Positions 42,315-51,562 of a stretch of DNA of 64,000 nt are shown piece after piece. Each line of letters opens with the position of its first letter. The first letter of the stretch is position 1. The stretch is taken from the NCBI GenBank assembly GCA_964635325.1, contig CAZWOL010000004.1:11157-75156 (forward strand), given 5' to 3'. The stretch is from BOG-1112 sp964635325 (GTDB lineage Bacteria; Bdellovibrionota_B; Oligoflexia; Oligoflexales; Bog-1112). Under the pieces are notes generated by a model that saw nothing but the letters and a program-made list of their open reading frames with translations, did not search any database and was not told the DNA's origin. A program made the position numbers and the translations under genes.

Positions 42315-43664
42315 ATGGTGGAAAAAAGGGAAAATTACGCTTTTCCCCACTCCAGCGAAGCGGAGAAAGCGGTCCTTGGTGCTATTTTGCGGCATCCAGT
42401 CTCTTTTAGCCAAGTTGTTGAGCGGGTTCAGCTGCAAGGTGAGCATTTCTATATAGAAACTCACCGGCAGATTTTTACGGCTATGGCTCATTTGGATAGC
42501 GTTGGGAAACCCATCGACTATTTCACAATTTCAGAAACTCTTGCCAAGTTTCAGATACCTCCCAATCTCCCTTTCTTAATTGAACTTGTAGAGGCTTCTC
42601 CAGTCACGGAGAACGTCGAACATTATGCTAATACCGTCAAAGAAAAATACTATCTTCGACGCATTATTGGCGTTTGCGAAGATGCAAGTTTACAGGCTCG
42701 AACGGCAACAAGCGATGCTAAGGAGTTTTTAGGCGAGGTTGAGAAGGAATTTCTCAAAATCGTCAATGAGCATGAACGTGCTCAAATTGGGCTTGTTCAG
42801 CTGAAAGATATAATTCAGCTCACTGTTGATGAGTTAGATAAACGTCGAGCTGCTGGTGGTGAAGTTTCTGGAATCAGTTCAGGATTTATCGATTTAGATA
42901 AAATCACGGCTGGATGGCAGAAGAGTGATCTTATCATTTTAGCAGCTCGTCCGGGGATGGGTAAGACTGCCCTGGGCCTTAACTGGGGGATGAACGCGGT
43001 CAAGAGGCATCCCGATGCTCATGTTGCATTTTTCACATTGGAGATGTCGAAAGAGCAATTGGTAGAGCGTTTGCTGTCTGCAGAAGGTCGAATTGATTCG
43101 ACACGTTTGCGGAGTGGCGGCTATGGAGAAGATGATGTGCATCGCATCGTAAATGCCGCAAATGAGCTGACGCGCGTTGGAGAACGTATAGTCATAGATG
43201 AGACTCCCGGTATTAGTGTTGCAGAATTAAGAGCGCGTTGTCGCAGATACAAGCGGGAGCATGGCCTAGATTTAGTGATCATTGACTATCTTCAGTTGAT
43301 GAGTGCAAGTCAAACTGCGCAAAAGCAAGGGCGGGAGCGAGAGATTGGGGAGATTTCGACTAACCTCAAAGCGTTGGCGAAAGAACTTGCTGTTCCAGTG
43401 ATCGCGCTAGCTCAGCTGAATAGGGGCCCTGATGCGAGACCTGATAAAAGACCTAGAATGAGTGATCTAAGAGAGTCGGGTGCTATGGAGCAAGATGCCG
43501 ATCTCATTATGTTTGTGTATCGCGATGATTACTATAATCCTGAATCTGCAGATGTAGGAAAATCAGAAGTTATCATTGCAAAAAACCGCCATGGTGAAAC
43601 AGGTAAAACTCTTTTGGCATGGTTGCCGAACTTCGTATCTTTTCATAATCTTATGGAAGAATGA
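42315..43664 (+). CDS. dnaB: Replicative DNA helicase DnaB
   Basis: Hexameric replication-fork helicase. The 449-residue protein has the DnaB N-terminal domain starting PHSSEAEKAVLGAILRHPVS and a RecA-like ATPase domain with GISSGFIDLDKITAGWQ, Walker A LAARPGMGKTAL near 212, FTLEMSKEQLVERLLS, DLVIIDYLQLM and the arginine-containing KNRHGETG. It follows rplI by 38 bases, the common rplI-dnaB order. No intein is present. Confidence 0.96.
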   Translation: MVEKRENYAFPHSSEAEKAVLGAILRHPVSFSQVVERVQLQGEHFYIETHRQIFTAMAHLDSVGKPIDYFTISETLAKFQIPPNLPFLIELVEASPVTENVEHYANTVKEKYYLRRIIGVCEDASLQARTATSDAKEFLGEVEKEFLKIVNEHERAQIGLVQLKDIIQLTVDELDKRRAAGGEVSGISSGFIDLDKITAGWQKSDLIILAARPGMGKTALGLNWGMNAVKRHPDAHVAFFTLEMSKEQLVERLLSAEGRIDSTRLRSGGYGEDDVHRIVNAANELTRVGERIVIDETPGISVAELRARCRRYKREHGLDLVIIDYLQLMSASQTAQKQGREREIGEISTNLKALAKELAVPVIALAQLNRGPDARPDKRPRMSDLRESGAMEQDADLIMFVYRDDYYNPESADVGKSEVIIAKNRHGETGKTLLAWLPNFVSFHNLMEE

Positions 43665-43665
43665 C

Positions 43666-43775
43666 AGGGTTTGGATGGTGTGGGTTGCGCCGTGCCATTT
43701 CTTAGATCTGGTAGGCCGCTGCTGATAGCGGGGGCGAGACCCTTTAGATCAGGTCACATGCCCTTACTTACAGCG
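43666..43775. other. Structured intergenic segment between dnaB and the Fis-like gene
   Basis: The 146-base gap contains nested complementary arms: TGAC and GTCA at the outside, AGGGT with ACCCT, and an inner CCGCT/AGCGG hairpin. No T run follows, so it is not a plain terminator. It could be a small RNA or a shared structured 3' end. I cannot assign a strand or family. Confidence 0.3.
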
Positions 43776-43810
43776 TCTGATTGATGTGTAAGTCAGCATC
43801 ATTCTGGAAT

Positions 43811-44167
43811 CTAGATTTCGTACATCTTCATTTTTTTTCGTAAGGTATTACGATTGATACCAAGAATGCGAGCCGCATGAACTTGGTTCCCGCCTGTTCG
43901 CCGAAGAATTTGTGCGAGCAGAGGTCGTTCTGTCTTCTTCATGATTAGCGAATACAGGTTTTGCGGGTAGTATTTGCCCACCTGATCAAGAAATCGAGAT
44001 ATTTTTAGCTCAACAACAGACTCTAACGAGTAGCTGTCTAACTTTCCGGCCAGCTCTTCATCGGAAAGTATATTCATCGATTTTTCTTCAGGGGGGGGAA
44101 CAGGAATGTTCCCATTTTTCATACGCTCGGGGGTTTTCAAAGCCAACTCAACTTGCTCTTTATCCAC
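43811..44167 (-). CDS. Fis-like DNA-binding protein
   Basis: A 118-residue protein whose C-terminal third is a Fis/NtrC-type helix-turn-helix: ERPLLAQILRRTGGNQVHAA followed by RILGINRNTLRKKMKMY. The middle (VVELKISRFLDQVGKYYPQN) resembles the Fis dimerisation region, preceded by about 50 residues that look disordered. The start is GTG at 44167, with GAGGAG five bases upstream. Small stand-alone proteins of this sort are nucleoid-associated or growth-phase regulators. It is divergent from grpE. Confidence 0.85.
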   Translation of the reverse strand: MDKEQVELALKTPERMKNGNIPVPPPEEKSMNILSDEELAGKLDSYSLESVVELKISRFLDQVGKYYPQNLYSLIMKKTERPLLAQILRRTGGNQVHAARILGINRNTLRKKMKMYEI

Positions 44168-44279
44168 AGTATCTCCTCAAATCCTGAGCGACGACATTCA
44201 ATGACTGATAGTCTGGAACACCAGTTTTTATCAGCGACGCCAAAATGTGTCAATCCAGTTTGGAATGTTTTGACAATTA

Positions 44280-44309
44280 TTGCACAATTCGCGGTTATTA
44301 TAGTATAAA
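44280..44309 (+). promoter_or_regulatory. Probable promoter for grpE
   Basis: TTGCAC (44280-44285) and TATAAA (44304-44309) with an 18-base spacer. A TTGACA lies ten bases further upstream at non-optimal spacing. Transcription from here would give a leader of about 110-120 bases before the grpE ATG. Confidence 0.5.
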
Positions 44310-44429
44310 TCACTTACTCGCGCTCAATGCTTGCACAGCCTAGGGCAACACGGTAAATCTCAATATACCTGCAAGCTCGTTATTACGGATCTGGAAATTT
44401 CGTCAACAGTTTTATAAATTCAAATAGAG

Positions 44430-45017
44430 ATGAAGATGGAAGCAAACGATATAAGCAAAGCCGATCACAATTTCGCAGAATCTGAGACTAGTGTTGAAAG
44501 TCCGGGATCTCATACCACCGAAAATGACCTAAACACACAGAGTGACGAAATTGCGCGCCTAAAACAGCGCGCGGAGGACAATTATAATCTATATGTTCGA
44601 ACTCTCGCGGATGCTGAAAACAGCAGGAAGCGCCTTCTTAAGGATTTAGATAGTGCAAAACGTTACTCTCTCGAAAGTCTGTTGAAAGATATGCTTCCGG
44701 TCCTCGATGGTTTTGAAAAAGCTCTTATGACCCAAAACTCCAAGGATTCAGCCTCCAACGCATTGCTTCAAGGGATTACAATTATTCAGAAGCAACTCCT
44801 GGATGTTTTAGAAAAGCAGGGCTTGGTTGGGCTCCCATCGGAGGGAAAAAAATTCGATCCTAACTTCCATCAAGCTATTAAGCGTACTGAAAGTGATGAA
44901 GTTGTGGAAGAAACTGTCGAATGTGAATATTCTAAAGCCTACAAGATTCATGATAGACTGCTTAGACCAGCCATGGTTAGTGTTCTCGTTCCTAAAAGAG
45001 ATGACTCCAACGACTAA
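44430..45017 (+). CDS. grpE: Nucleotide exchange factor GrpE
   Basis: Stimulates ADP release from DnaK. The 195-residue protein has a disordered acidic N-terminus, a long helix (DEIARLKQRAEDNYNLYVRT) leading to LADAENSRKRLLKDLDSAKRY, then the beta-head with LEKQGLVGLPSEGKKFDPNFHQAI and AYKIHDRLLRPAMVSVL. Length and motifs are standard. It is unlinked to dnaK here but follows its own promoter. A small gene of unknown function starts 14 bases later. Confidence 0.95.
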   Translation: MKMEANDISKADHNFAESETSVESPGSHTTENDLNTQSDEIARLKQRAEDNYNLYVRTLADAENSRKRLLKDLDSAKRYSLESLLKDMLPVLDGFEKALMTQNSKDSASNALLQGITIIQKQLLDVLEKQGLVGLPSEGKKFDPNFHQAIKRTESDEVVEETVECEYSKAYKIHDRLLRPAMVSVLVPKRDDSND

Positions 45018-45031
45018 GTGTGGGTTCTCGG

Positions 45032-45439
45032 ATGGACAAAAAGCTTCCTCTTATAGAGTGCGAAGCCTGCAAAGAACCAATTTCTGCAAATGTAGCTGAA
45101 CAGGAAGCTCGTGATCTCGAGAAGTTTTGTTCAGCTATTGAATATGAATCCATGTCCTTTCAAGACTGGAAGCGATTGAACCGCTCTCTGGACCTCTGTA
45201 TTCGAATTTTTTTGACAGAGGAACAGCTCCAGGTGGGGGGCACAAAGTCCGTCACATTTTCCCGAATGATCCAAGATCCAACTTCGAAAATCAAACGAAA
45301 AGAACGAATCGAGCATCTATTCCAATGGCCTCCGAACGCACATAAAAACTTTGCAGTTGAACTTGCAGATTTGGGCGATGTGCTGGGGAAACTAAAAGGA
45401 ACAGCTCGGTTGGTAGTTGAGCTTTTACAAAAAAAATAG
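45032..45439 (+). CDS. Small Cys-containing protein of unknown function
   Basis: A 135-residue protein from ATG 45032 (a GTG at 45020 is an alternative; neither has a strong SD). It starts DKKLPLIECEACKEPISANV, with one CxxC pair, followed by helical segments (EARDLEKFCSAIEYESMSFQ, ELADLGDVLGKLKGTARLV). I recognise no family. It is 14 bases after grpE on the same strand, so it probably belongs to the grpE transcript, and lon follows 118 bases later. Confidence 0.7.
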   Translation: MDKKLPLIECEACKEPISANVAEQEARDLEKFCSAIEYESMSFQDWKRLNRSLDLCIRIFLTEEQLQVGGTKSVTFSRMIQDPTSKIKRKERIEHLFQWPPNAHKNFAVELADLGDVLGKLKGTARLVVELLQKK

Positions 45440-45557
45440 TGAAGATCCTTCTTTTAAACTGTCTTAACCATTCGACCATGTTCCTAAACTAAAGCATTTC
45501 ACTCATGCTCCGAAGATACTAGAGCAAGAAAAGCACTGAAATTGGGGAGATGGCGGA

Positions 45558-47993
45558 ATGCAAGTGGATCCATCAAATAAAGACCAAGTTTTAAGTCAAG
45601 ATCAGTTACCCCTTTTACCACTCAAAGACATTGTCGTCTTTCCACACATGATTATACCTGTCTTCATTAATGAGGACCTCTGTGTGAAAGCAGTCGAGTA
45701 TGCTTTGAATAATAGCAGAAAGATCTTTCTATCTGCTTTTAAAGTACCATCTCACGATGGAGAAGGACTAGAAGCTTCGACGGAACCCCCTTTTGATGTC
45801 TATGATATCGGGACGGTCTGTTCAATTATGCGTACTCGGAAGCTACCTGATGGTCGCATGAAAGTTTTGGTTCAGGGTGTTGCCAAAGCTAAAATTCGCA
45901 AATTTGTTAACACAAAAAATTTCCCTAGTGTCGAGATTGATGAAATCGTGGAACCGACACTGATGAATCAGTCCCATAGTATCGAAGCTATGATTCGGGC
46001 TGTGAGAGAAAACCTCGAAAAAGTAGTGAGTCTTGGCAAGTTTCTTTCTCCTGACATCCTTATGATCTTAGAAGATGTCCGTGAACCAGGGCGTTTGGCG
46101 GATCTTATCGCAGCAAATTTGGGTCTTAAGGTTGAAGAGGCTCAACAGACGCTAGCAGTCTTTGATCCAAAAGAACGTCTATCTCGAGTGCACGCCTTTC
46201 TTTCAAGAGAAATTGAAGTATGCCAAATGCAGGTGCGCATTCAAAATCAAGCGAAAGAAGAAATTGGCAAAATTCAGCGAGAGCACTATCTCCGTGAACA
46301 AATTCGTGCTCTAAAAAGTGAATTGGGAGATGCCGATTCTAAAGATGAGCTTGAAGATCTATGGCGCAAAGTAAATAACGTACAACTTTCTTCGGAAGCT
46401 AAAGAAGAAGTTGGTCGGCAACTTCGTCGCTTAGAACGAATGCATCAAGATACGAGTGAAGCTTCTTTGGTTCGTGCCCATATTGAGACGGTTCTTGATT
46501 TGCCTTGGCAAGTATACACAGAAGATAAGATGGATCTAAAAAAGGTCGCAAAAGACCTTGAAGATGATCACTTCGGTTTAAGACATGTAAAAGATCGCAT
46601 TATTGAATATTTGGCTGTGAAAAAATTGAACCCTAAAACAAAGAGTCCTATTGTTTGTTTTGTAGGACCTCCAGGGGTTGGTAAAACAAGTCTTGGTCGA
46701 TCGATTGCAAAGTCTATTGGCAGAAGCTTCGAGAGGATATCGTTGGGTGGTGTGCGTGATGAAGCGGATATTCGTGGTCATCGTAAAACTTATGTGGGGG
46801 CATTTCCCGGGCGAATCATCAATGCCATCAAGACGTCGAAGACCTCAAATCCTATCATCATGCTTGATGAAATCGATAAGCTCGGTCAGGACTATCGAGG
46901 TGATCCGGCTGCAGCTTTGTTAGAAGTGTTGGATCCTGAACAGAATCATCAGTTTGTAGATCATTATATTGGTGTTTCTTTCGATCTATCTCGCGTAATG
47001 TTTATAGCTAATGCCAACAGTTTGGATACGATACATCCTGCTTTGCGTGATCGACTTGAAATCATTGAAATCTCTGGTTACTCAGAAGATGAAAAAGCAG
47101 AAATTGCAAGTCGCTTTTTACTTCCTAAGCAGACTAAAGAATCTGGACTCACAGGTAGAACAGTTGAACTGACGCGATCAGCAATTAGCTACTTAATTCG
47201 AGGCTATACACGTGAGAGTGGTCTGCGTAGTTTGGAAAAACAGATTGCAACTGTATGTCGTAAGATTGCTCGTACTGTAGCGGAAGGAACCGAACAGTCC
47301 AATTTGATACGGATTACACCAGCGAAGTTGCAGAAACTTTTGGGTGCGAAGATGTTTGGTCGAGACAGTTTTGTCGATGAAAATGTCGTAGGTATTGCAT
47401 TTGGGATGGCCTACACTCCGTATGGAGGTGAGATACTTGCGATTGAAACCAGCCTGCTTCCAGGAAAGGGTCATCTTCTTCTGACTGGACAGTTGGGAGA
47501 TGTGATGAAAGAGTCGGCTCAAGCTGGATTCAGCTTTGTCAAAGCTCGAGCCCATCTTTTTGGGATTGAAAGTAATTTCTTTGAGCATCATGACATTCAT
47601 ATTCATGTCCCGCATGGAGCAGTTTCTAAGGATGGACCAAGTGCTGGTATAGCTCTTGTAACATCAATGCTTTCAATTGCTCTTGGGAAGACACCTTTGA
47701 CACAAACTTGTTTGACCGGTGAAATTAGCTTGCACGGCAAAATTTTACCAGTTGGAGGTTTGCGTGAGAAGATTTTGGCAGCCCAAAGGGAAGGGATGCA
47801 AAACGTTGTTGTTCCTATGAAAAACAAGGCAAATATCGAATCTCTTCCAATGAGTGTGAAAAAGAAATTGAAGTTTACCTTCGCAGATGACTATATGGAA
47901 ATTTTCCCACTTTTGTTCCCTCAGAAAGTAGACTTCACTGCTCTTCCTAAGACTTACGATGGTCCTTCTCTCATTAACGAGCTTGCAAGTTGA
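45558..47993 (+). CDS. lon: ATP-dependent protease Lon
   Basis: Cytoplasmic AAA+ serine protease for damaged and regulatory proteins. The 811 residues contain the Lon N-domain (LPLLPLKDIVVFPHMIIPVF), a coiled part, the AAA module with Walker A GPPGVGKTS near 371 and IMLDEIDKLG, and the protease domain with IHIHVPHGAVSKDGPSAGIA, catalytic Ser695, and Lys738 in GGLREK (43 residues apart, as in E. coli Lon). GGGGAG precedes the ATG. It stands alone apart from the upstream small gene. Confidence 0.97.
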   Translation: MQVDPSNKDQVLSQDQLPLLPLKDIVVFPHMIIPVFINEDLCVKAVEYALNNSRKIFLSAFKVPSHDGEGLEASTEPPFDVYDIGTVCSIMRTRKLPDGRMKVLVQGVAKAKIRKFVNTKNFPSVEIDEIVEPTLMNQSHSIEAMIRAVRENLEKVVSLGKFLSPDILMILEDVREPGRLADLIAANLGLKVEEAQQTLAVFDPKERLSRVHAFLSREIEVCQMQVRIQNQAKEEIGKIQREHYLREQIRALKSELGDADSKDELEDLWRKVNNVQLSSEAKEEVGRQLRRLERMHQDTSEASLVRAHIETVLDLPWQVYTEDKMDLKKVAKDLEDDHFGLRHVKDRIIEYLAVKKLNPKTKSPIVCFVGPPGVGKTSLGRSIAKSIGRSFERISLGGVRDEADIRGHRKTYVGAFPGRIINAIKTSKTSNPIIMLDEIDKLGQDYRGDPAAALLEVLDPEQNHQFVDHYIGVSFDLSRVMFIANANSLDTIHPALRDRLEIIEISGYSEDEKAEIASRFLLPKQTKESGLTGRTVELTRSAISYLIRGYTRESGLRSLEKQIATVCRKIARTVAEGTEQSNLIRITPAKLQKLLGAKMFGRDSFVDENVVGIAFGMAYTPYGGEILAIETSLLPGKGHLLLTGQLGDVMKESAQAGFSFVKARAHLFGIESNFFEHHDIHIHVPHGAVSKDGPSAGIALVTSMLSIALGKTPLTQTCLTGEISLHGKILPVGGLREKILAAQREGMQNVVVPMKNKANIESLPMSVKKKLKFTFADDYMEIFPLLFPQKVDFTALPKTYDGPSLINELAS

Positions 47994-48015
47994 TATTGGA
48001 GTCTCTAGAGCCATG

Positions 48016-48330
48016 TTAGAATGGTTTTAGATATTCCAATAGCAATTGATGGGGCCTTTGATGAAAGATTTTATTGAACAACTCCCCAAACGATTTATGC
48101 ACCTCATTTTGTCGGTGTATATTCTCTCCATTCCTTGGAGGGGGCAGACACTCTTTTATCACGCAAAAAGTGTGCTCGTAGATAATCGAGTCGTCAGTAT
48201 ACTTGCTGATCACATAGTCTCTCTTTACGATCACTTGATCGATCGTGCCCATCTCACCCTGCTCGAAAGTACCAGCCGAGATAAATTCCAAGACTAAGCG
48301 CTTCTTGACTTTGCGGCGATAATTTAGCAA
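48016..48330 (-). CDS. Probable small hypothetical protein
   Basis: The gap between lon and def holds a minus-strand frame with protein-like composition: KKRLVLEFISAGTFEQGEMG and TIDQVIVKRDYVISKYTDDS, alternating hydrophobic and charged residues. The frame runs back into def antisense, so the true start must be later; TTG at 48330 gives 104 residues but has no good SD. The opposite frame on the plus strand (48046-48297) is less protein-like. No family recognised. Confidence 0.5.
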   Translation of the reverse strand: MLNYRRKVKKRLVLEFISAGTFEQGEMGTIDQVIVKRDYVISKYTDDSIIYEHTFCVIKECLPPPRNGENIHRQNEVHKSFGELFNKIFHQRPHQLLLEYLKPF

Positions 48331-48394
48331 AGTTGGACATATTCTTTGAGCATCCCATGAGGATGTAATTAAAAATCGTTTTTTGAGGAAAAGA

Positions 48395-48934
48395 GTGGCC
48401 ATTTTAGAAATAATGACCTGGCCGGCAAAGGTTTTGCAGACCAAAGCGTCGGAGGTCACTGAATTTGATAAATCATTACAAGATCTTGTTAAAAATATGC
48501 ACAGCACCATGGATTCCGAAGGGGGTATAGGGCTTGCTGCAAACCAGGTCAATGTGCTCAAGAGAATAGTGACTATCCATATATCGCATAACCCTGAACG
48601 TTATGGAGATGACGAGGATTCGCCTGCGTGGTGGCACAATCAACGTTTTACCTTCATTAACCCAGTCATTAGCGCTAAAAATGGTCGCGTTCGCTCGGTG
48701 GAAGGGTGTCTTAGCTTTCCAGATATTTTTGACTTTGTAGAAAGGTCAGATGAAGTTACCGTCAAAGCTGTTGATGAGTTTGGTAAGGAATTTACGGTCG
48801 AAGCTGATGGGCTGTTTTCAGTATGTCTTCAACATGAAATAGATCACTTAGACGGGATCGTATTTACAGATAGAATGAGTCGGCTTAAAGCCAATACCAT
48901 TCGCAAAAAACTCCAGGCAGCGCTTAGACGCTAA
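48395..48934 (+). CDS. def: Peptide deformylase
   Basis: Removes formyl from new N-termini. The frame opens at TTG 48383, but GTG at 48395 with GAGG six bases upstream gives the usual deformylase start (AILEIMTWPAKVL). All three motifs are present: GGIGLAANQVNV, EGCLSFPDI with the metal Cys, and LQHEIDHLDGI with the two metal His and catalytic Glu. An extra segment (YGDDEDSPAWWHNQRF) lies between the first and second motif. Length 179 residues is normal. rpe follows ten bases later. Confidence 0.95.
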   Translation: MAILEIMTWPAKVLQTKASEVTEFDKSLQDLVKNMHSTMDSEGGIGLAANQVNVLKRIVTIHISHNPERYGDDEDSPAWWHNQRFTFINPVISAKNGRVRSVEGCLSFPDIFDFVERSDEVTVKAVDEFGKEFTVEADGLFSVCLQHEIDHLDGIVFTDRMSRLKANTIRKKLQAALRR

Positions 48935-48944
48935 GGAGGCTTCG

Positions 48945-49607
48945 TTGAAAAAAATTTCCATCTCTCCATCCCTTCTTTCGGCAGATCTACTTAATCTTGC
49001 GAGTACCGTTAAAGAGATCGAAGATGCAGGGGCAGATGCTTTGCATATTGATGTGATGGATGGACACTTCGTTCCAAATCTTAGCTTTGGCCTTCCTCTG
49101 ATTCGTGCTCTAAAACAAGCAACACGCCTCCCGTTAGATGTTCATATTATGGTATCTAATCCAGATAGTGTTGCAGCTGCGTACATAGAAGCAGGCGCTG
49201 ATTTTTTGTGTTTTCATATTGAGGCATCTACGCACCCTTATCGAACCTTGCAGACTATTCGTAAGAGTGGCGTCAAAGCTGGGATTGCTCTAAATCCCGG
49301 TACCCCTATGGGCCATATCAAACCTTTGCTAGATACTTTGGATATGGTGCTACTTCTTTCAGTCAACCCTGGTTTTAGCGGACAAAATTTTATTCCTGTT
49401 GTTTATGAGAAGCTCATCGAACTTCGATCGTGGAAAGCAGACGATCGCTATGCTGAATTGATCATTGCTGTCGATGGAGGTGTGTCCGAACGTAATATCC
49501 ATGATCTATCCTTGCATGGTGCTAATTTTTTTGTAACTGGATCTCATTTTTTCAAATCTTCTGATAAAAAGCATATAATATTGAGTCTACGCGAAGCTGC
49601 CAAATAG
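48945..49607 (+). CDS. rpe: Ribulose-phosphate 3-epimerase
   Basis: Interconverts ribulose 5-phosphate and xylulose 5-phosphate. The start is TTG at 48945, with AAGGAGG upstream. The 220-residue TIM barrel shows ISPSLLSADLLNLASTVKEI, HIDVMDGHFVPNLSFG with metal ligands, LDVHIMVSNPD, VLLLSVNPGFSGQNFIP and IAVDGGVSERN. It lies between def and hutH in one close-packed run. Confidence 0.95.
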   Translation: MKKISISPSLLSADLLNLASTVKEIEDAGADALHIDVMDGHFVPNLSFGLPLIRALKQATRLPLDVHIMVSNPDSVAAAYIEAGADFLCFHIEASTHPYRTLQTIRKSGVKAGIALNPGTPMGHIKPLLDTLDMVLLLSVNPGFSGQNFIPVVYEKLIELRSWKADDRYAELIIAVDGGVSERNIHDLSLHGANFFVTGSHFFKSSDKKHIILSLREAAK

Positions 49608-49616
49608 GAGAGTCTT

Positions 49617-51131
49617 GTGGTTGTGGATGTCTTTTCGCTTGGTGTTGAGCGAATGAATGCTGAAACTCTGGTTAAACTTTCAAAAACCCCTAATCCGCGT
49701 CTGAAAGTTGACCCAAAGCGATGGGACCTACTTAGGCAACAACGACAGAGTATTGAAAAAGCTATAGATAACGGCCAAACTATCTATGGGGTCAATACCG
49801 GCTTTGGATATTTATCCAAAGTTCGCATTCCCAAAGAGGATATACAAGCCTTACAAACGAACCTCATCCGATCGCATGCCTGTGGTGTGGGTGAGCCTCT
49901 ACCCGAGTCTATAGTTCGAGGAATGCTCATTCTCAAAGCCCACAATTTTCTACTTGGGCATAGTGGTATACGTCGTGAATGTGTAGAAGCATTGCTGACT
50001 TTTCTCGAAAATGACATTCTTCCCATGGTGCCAAGTAAAGGAAGTGTAGGTGCCTCAGGTGACTTGGCGCCGCTGGCTCATGTTGCCATGGCTTTGCTTG
50101 GTGAAGGTCAAGTCTATCATGATACAAAGCTCAAAGCTGCTAGTGAAGTTCTTGCTCAGATTGGAATACAATCGTTTGTCCCGCAAATGAAAGAAGGTTT
50201 ATCTCTCATCAATGGCACTCAATTCATGAGTGTGCAAGGTGCGCATTGTGCAATAACAGCACGAAATCTTATTGAAGCAGCAGACTTTTGCGCTGCTCTT
50301 AGTTTGGAAGGAATGGCAGGCACAGCAAGTGCTTTTGATGCACGCATACACAAATTGCGAGCCCATTCTGGTCAAGGCGCTTCTGCTGAAAAAATTTTTT
50401 CGCTTTTAGAAAAAAACGATGCAGCTGCAAGTTATGATAAAGTTCAAGATCCATATTCGTTCCGATGTGCTCCGCAGGTGCATGGTGTTGCTCGAATGAC
50501 TTGGGATTTTGTGAATAAAATTTTAGAAACTGAGTTAAACAGCGTGACAGACAATCCTCTGGTCTTTGATAATGGAGAGGTGCTTAGCGGAGGTAACTTT
50601 CATGGTGAACCACTTGCTTGCTCTTTTGATTATCTCTGCATAGCATTGACTGAGTTAGGGAATATTTCTGAGCGGCGTATTGAGAAGCTTACAAACCCCG
50701 CTATGAGCGGGCTTCCTGCGTTTCTTACGAATAGCAGTGGTTTGAGTTCAGGATTTATGATTCCTCATGTAGTATCTGCAGCATTGGCATCTGAAAATAA
50801 AGTTTTATCGCATCCTGCAAGTGTTGATACGATTCCAACATCCGCAGATAAAGAAGATCATGTTAGTATGGGTGCTTTTGCTGCAAGAAAATTGGATGTT
50901 GTTTGCAAAAATGTTGCTCATATATTAGCAATTGAGTTTTTAGCTGCGTGCCAAGCTATTGATTTGCAGAAATCAGTCAACTTGTCTGCTCCTTTGCTCT
51001 CTCTTTATTCTAAAATTCGTTCGCTATGTCCGAGACTAGACAGAGATCGTTCTTTGCATGAGGAAATCGAAAAGTTAGCCAATCTAATTGTTGATGGAAG
51101 CCTCATTCAGGGTGTTCAGCAAAAAGTTTAA
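49617..51131 (+). CDS. hutH: Histidine ammonia-lyase
   Basis: Deaminates histidine to urocanate using an autocatalytic MIO cofactor formed from Ala146-Ser147-Gly148 in GSVGASGDLAPLAHVAMALL. The 504 residues also show IYGVNTGFG near the N-terminus, LINGTQFMS, QDPYSFRCAPQVHG, LNSVTDNPL and GNFHGEP. Start GTG at 49617 has GGAG six bases before it. No hutU, hutI or hutG is adjacent; neighbours are rpe upstream and an exported protein with a rhomboid downstream. A tyrosine or phenylalanine lyase of the same family is less likely given the motif set. Confidence 0.9.
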   Translation: MVVDVFSLGVERMNAETLVKLSKTPNPRLKVDPKRWDLLRQQRQSIEKAIDNGQTIYGVNTGFGYLSKVRIPKEDIQALQTNLIRSHACGVGEPLPESIVRGMLILKAHNFLLGHSGIRRECVEALLTFLENDILPMVPSKGSVGASGDLAPLAHVAMALLGEGQVYHDTKLKAASEVLAQIGIQSFVPQMKEGLSLINGTQFMSVQGAHCAITARNLIEAADFCAALSLEGMAGTASAFDARIHKLRAHSGQGASAEKIFSLLEKNDAAASYDKVQDPYSFRCAPQVHGVARMTWDFVNKILETELNSVTDNPLVFDNGEVLSGGNFHGEPLACSFDYLCIALTELGNISERRIEKLTNPAMSGLPAFLTNSSGLSSGFMIPHVVSAALASENKVLSHPASVDTIPTSADKEDHVSMGAFAARKLDVVCKNVAHILAIEFLAACQAIDLQKSVNLSAPLLSLYSKIRSLCPRLDRDRSLHEEIEKLANLIVDGSLIQGVQQKV

Positions 51132-51142
51132 GAGAGGTTTTG

Positions 51143-51562
51143 ATGAAAAGCATTATTTTATTTCTCATTGGTTGTTTTGGGTTTACGAATCCAATATTTT
51201 CTGACGAGCTAAAAACAACGCATATTGAAGGTGAGTATAGCGTTCAATCCATTGAGCGTAAAACAACTTTTGAAATTATACGCTTTCAGAAAGCTCCAGC
51301 TCTGAAGGGGGCTAAAACTATTATTTTGGAAACAAACTTGCTGAATTCAGATCTCTTGCATGTGGGAGATGTTATGGAGATCTCTGCTGCAGTGAAAGAT
51401 AGGGACCAAGATTCTGTAGAAGCTGAGGAGGTACTACTTCATTTGCCAAGAGTGTCTGGGAAAATTAGAGTTTGGTTGGTTTCCCGTAGTGGGAAAGCGC
51501 TGGAGTTTCAAGGTTCGCTACTAAAAATGCATACTACAAGTAGCGATGTCACGATTCTCTGA
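51143..51562 (+). CDS. Exported protein of unknown function
   Basis: The ATG at 51143 has GAGAGG five bases upstream. It gives 139 residues with a signal peptide (KSIILFLIGCFGFTNPIFSD) and a mature beta-rich domain containing VGDVMEISAAVKDRDQDSVE and RVSGKIRVWLVSR. The signal could be cut after FS-D; the single Cys in it is at the wrong place for a lipobox. It sits 11 bases after hutH and overlaps the rhomboid gene by 17 bases, suggesting co-translation with that protease. Confidence 0.72.
   Translation: MKSIILFLIGCFGFTNPIFSDELKTTHIEGEYSVQSIERKTTFEIIRFQKAPALKGAKTIILETNLLNSDLLHVGDVMEISAAVKDRDQDSVEAEEVLLHLPRVSGKIRVWLVSRSGKALEFQGSLLKMHTTSSDVTIL

Noticed and set aside
43666..43775. SRP RNA or tmRNA in the dnaB downstream gap
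   Set aside because: The SRP core (GGAAGGAAGCAGCC type) and tmRNA tag-coding or tRNA-like ends are absent; kept only as an unnamed structured stretch.
48046..48297. Plus-strand 83-residue frame downstream of lon
   Set aside because: Composition is poor and rich in Leu/Ser/His without pattern; the opposite minus frame is more protein-like.
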